13,037 nucleotides of DNA from Actinomycetales bacterium (GTDB lineage Bacteria > Actinomycetota > Actinomycetes > Actinomycetales > Cellulomonadaceae), in assembly GCA_012514545.1 (NCBI GenBank), contig JAAZAC010000304.1, forward strand, positions 1 through 13,037. The letters run 5' to 3'. Below the pieces are notes generated by a model. That model saw nothing but the letters and a program-made list of their open reading frames with translations, searched no databases and had not been told where the DNA came from. Both the position numbers and the translations under genes were made by a program. This document shows, one piece after another, positions 6,420-12,965 of this stretch (positions are counted from its first letter, which is position 1; each line of letters opens with the position of its first letter).

Positions 6420-7718
6420 GTGAGCAGCGTCGGGACCCGGGTGTTCGTCGCGCGCCTCGCCGGGACCGCGGTCTTCGATCCCATCGGTGACCAGGTCGGG
6501 CGGGTGCGCGACGTCGTCGTGCTGCTCCGGCCCAAGGGCGCCCCGCGCGCCGTCGGGCTGGTCGTGGAGGTCCCCGGCCGGCGCCGCGTGTTCCTCCCGC
6601 TCACGCGCGTGACCAGCATCGACCCGGGCCAGGTCATCATCACCGGCCTGCTCAACGTGCGCCGGTTCGAGCAGCGCCGCACGGAGACCCTCGCCATCGG
6701 CGAGCTGCTGGACCGCGAGGTCGAGCTCGTGGACGGCTCCGGCCGCGCCACGATCGTCGACCTGGCGATGGAGCAGCAGCGCACCGGCGACTGGCACGTC
6801 ACGCAGCTCTTCCTGCGCCGCGTGGAGCACGGCGGTGGCCTCATCCGCCGGCGCCGCGGCGAGACCCTGCTCGTCGACGTCGCCGACGTGCGCAGCCTCG
6901 CGCCGACGGCGGGCGTGCAGGCCGCGGACCTCCTCCTCGCCGCGTACGAGGACCTCAAGCCGGCCGACCTCGCCGACGCGCTGCACGACCTCTCCGACAC
7001 CCGCCGCCTCGAGGTCGCGGCGGCCCTCGACAACGAGCGCCTCGCCGACGTCCTCGAGGAGCTCCCCGAGGACGACCAGGTCGCCATCCTCACGGGCCTG
7101 GGCCCGGACCGCGCCGCGAACGTCCTCGACGTCATGCAGCCCGACGACGCCGCCGACCTCCTCGCCGAGCTGTCCACCGAGCAGGCGACCGAGCTCCTCG
7201 CGCTCATGGAGCCCGAGGAGGCCCGCGACGTCCGGCGCCTCCTCGAGTACGCGGAGGACACGGCCGGCGGCCTCATGACGACGGAGCCGGTGATCCTCGG
7301 CCCCGAGACGACGGTCGCGGCCGCGCTGGCGCACGTGCGCCGTCAGGACCTGCCGCCGGCGCTGGCGTCGATGGTCTTCGTGTGCCGGCCGCCGCTGGAG
7401 ACGCCGACCGGCCGGTTCCTCGGGGCCGTGCACTTCCAGCGGCTGCTGCGGGAGGCTCCCCACGACCCGATCGGCGGGTTCGTGGACACCGAGATCGAGG
7501 CGGTCTCGCCCGACGCCGGGATGGGTCGGCTCACGCGGCTCCTCGCCACGTACAACCTGCTCGCCCTGCCGGTGCTCGATCCCGAGCGCCGGCTGCTCGG
7601 CGCGGTCTCCGTGGACGACCTGCTCGACCACCTATTGCCGACGGACTGGCGCGACGCGGACACCGAGGTGACGGACAAGGCGATGGAGGACGCGATGGGG
7701 GAGGTGGACCGTGGCTGA
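6420..7718 (+). CDS. MgtE N-terminal and CBS domain protein lacking the transport domain
   Basis: This encodes a 432-residue soluble protein. Residues 1-80 and about 90-155 look like PRC-barrel-type beta domains (FDPIGDQVGRVRDVVV; LLDREVELVDGSGRATIVDL). Residues 165-275 carry the Asp/Glu/Ala/Leu-rich helical repeats of MgtE_N (LADVLEELPEDDQVAIL, ANVLDVMQPDDAADLLAELS). The MgtE hallmark YAEDTAGGLMTTE (277-289) leads into a CBS pair (about 288-345 and 350-408). The five-helix MgtE channel domain is absent, so this is a Mg-sensing module without its own pore. Similar stand-alone proteins are common in actinobacteria. The GTG start is set by the leaderless promoter; the longer upstream open frame is GC shadow. 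The stop overlaps the DUF1003 gene by eight bases, suggesting that the DUF1003 protein is a partner. Confidence 0.9.
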   Translation: MSSVGTRVFVARLAGTAVFDPIGDQVGRVRDVVVLLRPKGAPRAVGLVVEVPGRRRVFLPLTRVTSIDPGQVIITGLLNVRRFEQRRTETLAIGELLDREVELVDGSGRATIVDLAMEQQRTGDWHVTQLFLRRVEHGGGLIRRRRGETLLVDVADVRSLAPTAGVQAADLLLAAYEDLKPADLADALHDLSDTRRLEVAAALDNERLADVLEELPEDDQVAILTGLGPDRAANVLDVMQPDDAADLLAELSTEQATELLALMEPEEARDVRRLLEYAEDTAGGLMTTEPVILGPETTVAAALAHVRRQDLPPALASMVFVCRPPLETPTGRFLGAVHFQRLLREAPHDPIGGFVDTEIEAVSPDAGMGRLTRLLATYNLLALPVLDPERRLLGAVSVDDLLDHLLPTDWRDADTEVTDKAMEDAMGEVDRG

Positions 7719-8232
7719 CCGGCTCGACCAGCCGCGCGAGGTCCGCGGCTCCCTCCTGCCCCGCGTGCCGCGCCTCAGACCCGACACCCTCGGCCGCGCG
7801 TCGGAGGGGATCGCCCGGTTTCTCGGCACGCCGCGGTTCATCGTCTACCTCACGGTGTTCTGCGCGGCGTGGCTGGCGTGGAACTCGTGGGGCCCCGTGG
7901 ACCTGCGCTTCGACAAGGCGGAGAACGGCTTCACGGCGCTGACGCTCATGCTGTCGCTGCAGGCGTCGTACGCCGCGCCGCTCATCCTGCTCGCGCAGAA
8001 CCGCCAGGCCGACCGGGACCGCGTCGCGGCCGAGCAGGACCGCCAGCGCGCGGAGCGGTCCCTCGCGGACACCGAGTTCCTGGCGCGCGAGATCGCGGCG
8101 CTGCGGATCGCGATGGGCGACGTCGCGACCCGCGACTTCGTGCGGTCCGAGCTGCGCGACCTGCTGGAGGAGATCGTGCGCAGCCGCGACGAGGAGCCCG
8201 ACGCCGAGCCGGAGCCTCCCGCCCGCGCCTGA
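7711..8232 (+). CDS. DUF1003 family membrane protein
   Basis: This encodes a 173-residue protein. It has two predicted membrane helices (about 42-60, FIVYLTVFCAAWLAWNSW, and 75-96, ALTLMLSLQASYAAPLILLAQ). These are separated by the family motif (LRFDKAENGFTALTLMLSLQ) and followed by QNRQADRDR, which is diagnostic of DUF1003. A charged helical, probably coiled-coil C terminus (about 98-165) faces the cytosol. Its GTG start lies inside the end of the MgtE-N gene (8-bp overlap) with a strong GGGGGAGG at 7697-7704, six bases upstream. The two genes are therefore translationally coupled. The function is unknown; the neighbour suggests a membrane anchor or small channel-like partner for the Mg-sensing protein, which is inference. 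Confidence 0.9.
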   Translation: MADRLDQPREVRGSLLPRVPRLRPDTLGRASEGIARFLGTPRFIVYLTVFCAAWLAWNSWGPVDLRFDKAENGFTALTLMLSLQASYAAPLILLAQNRQADRDRVAAEQDRQRAERSLADTEFLAREIAALRIAMGDVATRDFVRSELRDLLEEIVRSRDEEPDAEPEPPARA

Positions 8233-8262
8233 CCTCTCCCCCGCTTCTCCCCCGCCGCTCCC

Positions 8263-8334
8263 CGCAGAGTGGAACGAGATGCCGGCATCTCGTTCCACTT
8301 CGACGCCGCGGCCCTCGTTTCGTTCCACTCTGCG
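8263..8334. repeat. Palindromic intergenic repeat (family B)
   Basis: This contains a perfect, loop-free 30-bp palindrome at 8269-8298, whose half-site is GTGGAACGAGATGCC. A further inverted half-unit, CGTTCCACTCTGCG, lies at 8321-8334 and pairs exactly with CGCAGAGTGGAACG at 8263-8276. The core GTGGAACGA thus occurs once forward and twice inverted. The element lies between two convergent genes (DUF1003 and the mycothiol-dependent enzyme), where it could act as a two-way terminator. It also has the look of a dispersed REP-like element. A pyrimidine-rich stretch (8233-8260) precedes it. It shares no sequence with family A. Confidence 0.85.
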
Positions 8335-8401
8335 CGGGCGGTGGGGCGGTGGCGCGTGGTGGGTGGCGCGGTGGTGCGGTGACGGGGTACCCGGGCCGGG
8401 T

Positions 8402-9226
8402 CTACTGGGTGGCGTCGCGGAGCAGCGCGCGCAGGCGCTCGAGCACGGCCGCGTCCCCCGCGACCTCGAGCGCGGCTGCGTCGCCCCGGCCCCACAGCCA
8501 GCGGTCGAGGTCCCACGCGTGCCCCGCGACCGTGAGGTCCGCGCCCGACGGCGCACCCTCCTCGCCCGACGGCGCACCCTCCCCCGCGACCCGGCGCACG
8601 GCCGCCGCGTCGAGGTCGTGGTCCGTCCCGCTGGTCGGGCTGGTGCCGCGGAACCGCCCCAGCTCGAGCCGCCACGCGGCGTCGGCGTTCGTGCAGCGCA
8701 CGTCGACGACGACGCCGTCCGGGGCGAACGTGCCCCAGGCGGGCGCGCCGTCGACGAACACCGACAGCACCTCGTCCACGCCGTCGGCCGCAAGCTCCAC
8801 CGACGGGGGCCGCACGTCAAGGCCCGCCGTGAGCTCGGCGTCCACCCGGTGCACGAGCGCCTCGTGCGCCATCCGCCGCACCACCCACGCGCCGGTCCCG
8901 CCGTCGGGGTGCCAGGACCACACGGGCGCGTCGGCGGGCAGGTCGGCGAGCGCCGCGAGCAGCTCCGTCCCCGAGCGCGCGACGAGCGCCCGCAGCCCGG
9001 CGGCGTCGTCGGGCTGTGGCCGCTCGGGCGGCGGCACCGCCTCGCCGGCCTCGCCCGCGGCGACCCGGGCCCACGTGTGCTGCACCTCGCCGAGGTGCCA
9101 GAGCAGGTCCGCGGCGGTCCAGCCGTCGCACGAGGGCACGGGCGCGTCGAGCGGCACGTCGGCGAGCACCTGGAGGAACCGCTCCGACTCGCCCCGGATC
9201 GTCGCGAGGTACGCCGCCTGCTCCAT
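8402..9226 (-). CDS. Maleylpyruvate isomerase family mycothiol-dependent protein
   Basis: This encodes a 274-residue protein of the DinB-like MDMPI family, which uses mycothiol as thiol cofactor on a metal centre. The N-terminal four-helix domain shows the metal-site motifs: WHLGEV (His44) and HEALVHRVDAE with Glu122 and His126, spaced four residues apart as in the characterised maleylpyruvate isomerase. It also has the CDGWTAADLLWHL segment typical of the family. The C-terminal part (about 150-260) is an SCP2-like domain. The substrate is unknown, since most family members are not maleylpyruvate isomerases. The ATG start at 9226 sits six bases after a TACGCT box. The stop is TAG, unlike the TGA of its neighbours. 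The gene is divergent from the Mrp gene. Confidence 0.87.
   Translation of the reverse strand: MEQAAYLATIRGESERFLQVLADVPLDAPVPSCDGWTAADLLWHLGEVQHTWARVAAGEAGEAVPPPERPQPDDAAGLRALVARSGTELLAALADLPADAPVWSWHPDGGTGAWVVRRMAHEALVHRVDAELTAGLDVRPPSVELAADGVDEVLSVFVDGAPAWGTFAPDGVVVDVRCTNADAAWRLELGRFRGTSPTSGTDHDLDAAAVRRVAGEGAPSGEEGAPSGADLTVAGHAWDLDRWLWGRGDAAALEVAGDAAVLERLRALLRDATQ
8543..8584. repeat. 21-bp in-frame tandem duplication inside the mycothiol-dependent enzyme gene
   Basis: Two adjacent 21-bp units (8543-8563 and 8564-8584) match at 20 of 21 positions. They encode the repeated peptide EGAPSG(A/E) in the minus-strand protein. The repeat falls in a predicted loop of the C-terminal domain and keeps the frame, so it is probably a recent slippage duplication with little effect on function. 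Confidence 0.8.
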
Positions 9227-9232
9227 CCCCGG

Positions 9233-9238
9233 AGCGTA
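9233..9238 (-). promoter_or_regulatory. -10-like element for leaderless transcription of the mycothiol-dependent enzyme gene
   Basis: On the minus strand TACGCT is followed by six bases (CCGGGG) and the ATG start. The CCGGGG is too close to the ATG to serve as a normal Shine-Dalgarno sequence, so a leaderless start is the simplest reading. Confidence 0.45.
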
Positions 9239-9268
9239 CGTGCCGCGCGGCCACCCGGCCCGGCCGTT

Positions 9269-9316
9269 CCCGCCCCGACCTGGCCCCGCCCCGACCCGGC
9301 CCCGCCCCGACCCGAC
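9269..9316. repeat. Three tandem 16-bp repeats in a divergent promoter region
   Basis: Three consecutive units lie at 9269-9284, 9285-9300 and 9301-9316, based on CCCGCCCCGACCCGGC, with one difference in the first unit and one in the third. Related GACCCGG-type sequence continues to about 9340. The array occupies the middle of the 163-bp gap between the divergent mycothiol-dependent enzyme and Mrp genes. It could be a regulator-binding array or a slippage-prone low-complexity tract. Confidence 0.75.
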
Positions 9317-9376
9317 CCGGACCGGACCCGACCCGGGTCCCAGGGGCCGTCCCGGAGGGGGCCCGGAGCGGCAACC

Positions 9377-9382
9377 TACGAT
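9377..9382 (+). promoter_or_regulatory. -10-like element for the Mrp gene
   Basis: TACGAT is followed by seven bases (GGGGACC) and the ATG at 9390, which fits leaderless initiation. The G-run could instead serve as a weak Shine-Dalgarno, but its distance of about three bases from the ATG is short. The aminopeptidase gene shows a similar GACGAT plus seven bases plus ATG arrangement. Confidence 0.5.
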
Positions 9383-9389
9383 GGGGACC

Positions 9390-10541
9390 ATGGCAAACCC
9401 CACCGCTGCGCCCACGGTCGAGTCGGTCACCGCCGCGCTCGCCGGGGTCATCGACCCTGAGATCCGGCGCCCGATCACCGAGCTCGGCATGGTCCGCTCG
9501 GTCGAGGTGACCGACGGCGAGGAGGGGGCGCGCGTCGTCGTCGGCGTGGACCTGACGACGGCGGGGTGCCCGCTCAAGGACACCATCACCCGGGACGTGA
9601 CCGCCGTCGTCTCGCGCCTCGAGGGCGTGGCGTCGGTCGAGGTCGCCATGGGCGTGATGAGCGACGAGCAGCGCAAGGCGCTGCGCACGCAGCTGCGCGG
9701 GTCGGCGGCGCCGGAGATCCCGTTCGCCAAGCCGGACTCGCTGACGCGGGTGTACGCGATCGCGTCGGGCAAGGGCGGGGTCGGCAAGTCCAGCGTGACG
9801 GCGAACCTCGCCGCGGCGATGGCGGCCTCGGGCCTCAAGGTCGGCGTCATCGACGCGGACATCTACGGCTTCTCGCTGCCGCGGATGCTCGGCGTCAGCC
9901 AGCAGCCCACCAAGGTCGACGACATGATCCTGCCGCCCGTCGCGCACGGGGTGAAGGTCATCTCGATCGGCATGTTCGTGCCGCAGGGCCGCGCGGTCGT
10001 CTGGCGCGGGCCGATGCTGCACCGGGCGCTCGAGCAGTTCCTCGCGGACGTGTACTGGGGCGACCTCGACGTGCTGCTGCTCGACCTGCCGCCCGGCACC
10101 GGGGACGTCGCGATCTCGGTCGCCCAGCTGCTGCCCAGCAGCGAGCTCGTCATCGTGACGACGCCGCAGGTCGCCGCCGCGGAGGTCGCCGAGCGCGCGG
10201 GCTCCATCGCGCTCCAGACGCGCCAGCACATCGTCGGCGTGGTGGAGAACATGTCGTGGCTCGAGCAGCCCGACGGCTCCCGTCTCGAGGTGTTCGGCTC
10301 GGGCGGCGGCGCGGCGGTCGCGGACAGCCTCTCCCGGGCGACCGGGACGGGCGTCGCGCTGCTCGGCCAGGTGCCGCTCGACGTCGCGCTCCGCGAGGCC
10401 GGCGACGGCGGGACCCCCGTGGTCCTCTCCGCGCCGGAGAGCCCCGCCGCCCGCGTGCTGTCGCACGTCGCGGCGTCGCTCGCGCACCGTTCGCGCGGCC
10501 TCGCCGGCCGGTCGCTCGGCCTGGAGCCCGTCCAGCGCTGA
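9390..10541 (+). CDS. mrp: Mrp/NBP35-type P-loop ATPase, iron-sulfur cluster carrier family
   Basis: This encodes a 383-residue cytosolic ATPase of the Mrp/ApbC/NBP35 family, which handles and delivers Fe-S clusters. The N-terminal MIP18/DUF59 domain (about 8-110) holds its conserved Cys60 in TTAGCPLKDTI. The ATPase domain shows the deviant Walker A GKGGVGKS (127-134), DADIYG (155-160) and the DLPPGTGD motif (232-239), followed by VVENMSWL (Glu286 onward). The C-X-X-C pair that bridges a cluster between subunits in E. coli ApbC is missing; Cys60 is the only cysteine in the protein. From memory, mycobacterial Mrp also lacks it. ATG 9390 is chosen from the promoter spacing; ATG 9381 is an in-frame alternative. 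The large open frame upstream is shadow. Confidence 0.93.
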   Translation: MANPTAAPTVESVTAALAGVIDPEIRRPITELGMVRSVEVTDGEEGARVVVGVDLTTAGCPLKDTITRDVTAVVSRLEGVASVEVAMGVMSDEQRKALRTQLRGSAAPEIPFAKPDSLTRVYAIASGKGGVGKSSVTANLAAAMAASGLKVGVIDADIYGFSLPRMLGVSQQPTKVDDMILPPVAHGVKVISIGMFVPQGRAVVWRGPMLHRALEQFLADVYWGDLDVLLLDLPPGTGDVAISVAQLLPSSELVIVTTPQVAAAEVAERAGSIALQTRQHIVGVVENMSWLEQPDGSRLEVFGSGGGAAVADSLSRATGTGVALLGQVPLDVALREAGDGGTPVVLSAPESPAARVLSHVAASLAHRSRGLAGRSLGLEPVQR

Positions 10542-10592
10542 GCGCCAGGATCCGCCGACGACGGCGCCCCCTCCCCTGGTGCCGCGCCCGGC

Positions 10593-10598
10593 TAGCCT
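10593..10598 (+). promoter_or_regulatory. -10-like element for the first lipoprotein gene
   Basis: TAGCCT followed by GGCC lies about 28 bases before the ATG at 10626. This resembles the TACCCTGGCC boxes of the PHP and MgtE-N genes. Here a leader containing a Shine-Dalgarno (GGAGGAGG, 10616-10623) separates it from the start, so this transcript is not leaderless. Confidence 0.4.
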
Positions 10599-10625
10599 GG
10601 CCGCGGGAGGTCGCGGGAGGAGGCG

Positions 10626-11672
10626 ATGCGGGTGCGTGCGGCGGCGGCGTGCGCGGCGGGCGTCCTCGCCGCGGCCCTGCTCGCCGGCTGCGGCCCGGGA
10701 CAGGCGTCGCCCGGCGTCCCCGAGCCCCCCGACCCCGGCGACGTCGCCCCGAGCAACCCGCAGTGGGATGACGAGAGCCCGCTCGACGCGTACCTGCGGG
10801 AGGTGCTCGGCGAGTTCGAGTCGGACGACGCGTACGCCGACCCCCTGCGGGCGCCGGCCGAGGAGGCGGTCGCGGCGTGCATGGCGGAGGCGGGCTTCGA
10901 GTACCACCCCATGCTGGAGGAGCCGTCGTACGTGTCCGGCGGCTGGCGGGACCTCCCGCACACGGTCGAGGTCGCCGAGGAGTTCGGCTACGGCTTCTCG
11001 ATCGAGGCGGAGGGCCGGGGTAACGGCACGGCCCGGTGGTCGGTGCCGAATCAGGAGGGCCAGGCCGAGCGGGCGAACCGCGAGTACAAGGAGTCGCTGT
11101 CACCCGCCGCGCGGGCGGAGTACGAGCGGGTGCTCCTCGGTGACCCGTTGGCCGTCCTGGAGGAGGGGTACGACGAGATGACCGACGGCGGCTGCTACAC
11201 GCGTAGCTACGCCGAGATCTCGACGCTCATGTGGCCGACGGAGTTCGCCGCGGTGATCGATGCCATGGGTGAGATCTACGCCCAGGTGGAGAGTGATCCG
11301 CGGCTCGTCGATGCGCAGCGGGCGTGGACTCTGTGCATGGCCGATGCCGGCTACCCCGACCTGACGCAGCTCCGCGACGCGCAGTCCTTCGTGGACGGGC
11401 TGATCACCCGCTTCCTCGCCGAGAACGCCGACCGGATCGACAGGACGCTCGCCGAGTCCGAGTACGACGCGATCAGGGCGAGCGTCCCCGCGGAGCTCGC
11501 GGAGCTCCAGGCCGCCGAGCGGGCGGTCGCCGTCGCCGACGCGACGTGTCGCGAGGACTCCGGGTACACCCGCGTGGAACATGAGGTGACGCTCGAGTAC
11601 GAGCAGGACCTCGTCGACAGGTACCGCGACGAGCTCGACGCCTGGGTCGCACAGGTCCGCGAGCGACAGTGA
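10626..11672 (+). CDS. Uncharacterised lipoprotein with four conserved cysteines (paralogue 1)
   Basis: This encodes a 348-residue secreted protein. A type II signal peptide covers residues 1-21 and ends in LLAGC, so Cys22 would be lipidated and the protein anchored on the outer face of the membrane. A Pro/Gly-rich linker follows. The mature part is acidic and helical, with four further cysteines: Cys85 (CMAEAGFEY), Cys190 (GGCYTR), Cys237 (WTLCMADAGY) and Cys308 (ATCREDSGY). The same four motifs occur in order in the next gene, which marks the two as diverged tandem duplicates. The cysteines may form two disulfides outside the cell. I do not recognise the family and assign no function. The start is set by GGAGGAGG just upstream. 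Confidence 0.88.
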   Translation: MRVRAAAACAAGVLAAALLAGCGPGQASPGVPEPPDPGDVAPSNPQWDDESPLDAYLREVLGEFESDDAYADPLRAPAEEAVAACMAEAGFEYHPMLEEPSYVSGGWRDLPHTVEVAEEFGYGFSIEAEGRGNGTARWSVPNQEGQAERANREYKESLSPAARAEYERVLLGDPLAVLEEGYDEMTDGGCYTRSYAEISTLMWPTEFAAVIDAMGEIYAQVESDPRLVDAQRAWTLCMADAGYPDLTQLRDAQSFVDGLITRFLAENADRIDRTLAESEYDAIRASVPAELAELQAAERAVAVADATCREDSGYTRVEHEVTLEYEQDLVDRYRDELDAWVAQVRERQ

Positions 11673-11679
11673 TCTCCAC

Positions 11680-11709
11680 CCTGGGGCGGAGCCGATCCGG
11701 GACCCCAGG
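11680..11709 (+). terminator. GC-rich hairpin after the first lipoprotein gene
   Basis: A 7-bp stem CCTGGGG/CCCCAGG (11680-11686 with 11703-11709) continues after a 3-base bulge into CGGA/TCCG with a 5-base loop. It begins seven bases after the stop codon. It lacks a T-tract, as is common for actinobacterial terminators. It suggests that the two lipoprotein genes are at least partly separate units. Confidence 0.5.
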
Positions 11710-11736
11710 ACGATGACGCCGGGCCGACCGCGGACG

Positions 11737-11742
11737 TAGCGT
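11737..11742 (+). promoter_or_regulatory. -10-like element for the second lipoprotein gene
   Basis: TAGCGT lies 23 bases before the ATG at 11766, leaving room for a short leader with the Shine-Dalgarno-like AGGGGGAG at 11755-11762. No clear -35 box was seen. Together with the preceding hairpin it suggests an independent promoter. Confidence 0.35.
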
Positions 11743-11765
11743 GAGGTCGTCCACAGGGGGAGACG

Positions 11766-12866
11766 ATGCCCGCCCGGCCCAGCCGCCCTACCGCCCGCGC
11801 GACCACCCGCGCCGTCGTCCGGAGAGTGCTGCCCGCCGCCGCCGTCGTCGCCCTGGCCCTCCCCCTCGCCGCCTGCACGGGCGACGACGAGCCGGAGCCC
11901 ACCCCCACGCCGTCGGACGAGCCGGCCACGCCCCTCGAGACGCTCCTCGGCGACTACCTGAAGGAGTGGTCCGGGGAGGACGTGACGCGCCGCCTCACGG
12001 AGATGGAGGACCTCGTCGCGGTGTGCATGGCCGAGCAGGGCTTCGAGTACACGCCGGTGGACTACTCCGGGCTGGAGGTGGACCTCTCGGCCGGCCTCGA
12101 CCTCGTCTACGGCAGCGAGGACTTCGCGCAGCAGTTCGGCTACGGCATCACGACGGACCCGTTCACGTCCGGCGGCGAGGAGGTCACCGACCCGAACGCC
12201 GAGTACGTCGCCGCGATGTCCGACGCCGAACGCGACGCCTACCTCACCGCCCTCCACGGCGAGGGCTGGGCCGACCCCGACCCGGCGGACGAGACCGTCG
12301 AGGGCTACGACTGGCAGACGGCGGGCTGCTCGGGGCGGGCGCAGCACGAGGTGGTCGCGACGGGCATCGAGGACGAGCAGTTCGCCGCCCTCCAGGAGGA
12401 GATGCTCCGCATGGCCGAGGCGGCCGACGGCGACCCCCGCCTCGCGCAGGCGAACACGGACTGGGCGGCCTGCATGCTCGACGCCGGCTACGACGGCCTC
12501 GCGAAGGTGGGCGACGGCGAGGCGGCGATCGCCGCCGAGGTCGAGGCCGCGCGGGCCGAGGTGTACGGCACGGCGGGCGGGTCGGCGACGCTCCCGACGG
12601 ACCCCGGTGCCGCCGCCCGCGAGGCGCTCCGCCGGGGCCTGACGGAACCGTCGCTCGAGGCGGCCTTCGACGAGGCGGTCGCGGCGATCACCCCGCGCGA
12701 GATCGAGATGGCGGTGGCCGACGCCGGGTGCCGGGCGGAGACCGGCTACGACGACGTCAGGCGCTCCGTGGACACCCAGTACCAGCTGGCGTTCCTCGCC
12801 GAGCACGCCGACGAGATCCAGTCCTGGATGGCGGCCCTCGCCGCCGACCGCGAGGCCGACGAGTGA
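11766..12866 (+). CDS. Uncharacterised lipoprotein with four conserved cysteines (paralogue 2)
   Basis: This encodes a 366-residue protein with a long Arg-rich n-region (residues 1-20), a hydrophobic core and the lipobox LPLAAC, so Cys37 is the predicted lipidated residue. An acidic Pro/Thr-rich linker (DDEPEPTPTPSDEP) follows. The mature domain has Cys87 (CMAEQGFEYTP), Cys188 (AGCSGR), Cys236 (WAACMLDAGY) and Cys322 (AGCRAETGY), plus FGYG and DPRLAQA segments also seen in paralogue 1. The spacing of the four cysteines is similar in both (101, 48 and 86 residues here; 105, 47 and 71 in paralogue 1). The twin-arginine-like RR at 19-20 is not in a full Tat motif. Function is unknown; a surface-exposed, disulfide-bonded helical protein is the most that can be said. 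Confidence 0.88.
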   Translation: MPARPSRPTARATTRAVVRRVLPAAAVVALALPLAACTGDDEPEPTPTPSDEPATPLETLLGDYLKEWSGEDVTRRLTEMEDLVAVCMAEQGFEYTPVDYSGLEVDLSAGLDLVYGSEDFAQQFGYGITTDPFTSGGEEVTDPNAEYVAAMSDAERDAYLTALHGEGWADPDPADETVEGYDWQTAGCSGRAQHEVVATGIEDEQFAALQEEMLRMAEAADGDPRLAQANTDWAACMLDAGYDGLAKVGDGEAAIAAEVEAARAEVYGTAGGSATLPTDPGAAAREALRRGLTEPSLEAAFDEAVAAITPREIEMAVADAGCRAETGYDDVRRSVDTQYQLAFLAEHADEIQSWMAALAADREADE

Positions 12867-12931
12867 GCCGACAGGTGAGACGTCCTCGGTCGCGGCACAA
12901 CGTCGGACGACCCTCGCGCGTCTACTCGGTC

Positions 12932-12965
12932 GGGGGCGCGTCACCACGGCCGACGGCGCGCCCCC
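12932..12965 (+). terminator. GC-rich hairpin after the second lipoprotein gene
   Basis: GGGGGCGCGTC pairs with GGCGCGCCCCC to give an 11-bp stem with one G-U pair and a 12-base loop. It lies 65 bases after the stop codon, without a following T-tract. The rest of 12867-13037 shows no supported gene. Confidence 0.5.

Noticed and set aside
5466..7631. A 721-residue minus-strand open frame that would extend the stress protein across the MgtE-N gene
   Set aside because: The family domain begins near the ATG at 6200, which has a good Shine-Dalgarno. The upstream part is antisense to clear MgtE-N and CBS coding sequence.
3944..8334. CRISPR array or transposon ends
   Set aside because: The repeats are palindromic, occur in small sets with no regular unique spacers, and no cas or transposase gene is present in the window.
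7869..10541. An 890-residue plus-strand open frame running into Mrp
   Set aside because: The part before 9390 overlaps the real minus-strand mycothiol-dependent enzyme and the tandem repeats, and has no recognisable domain. The Mrp domain order begins just after ATG 9390.
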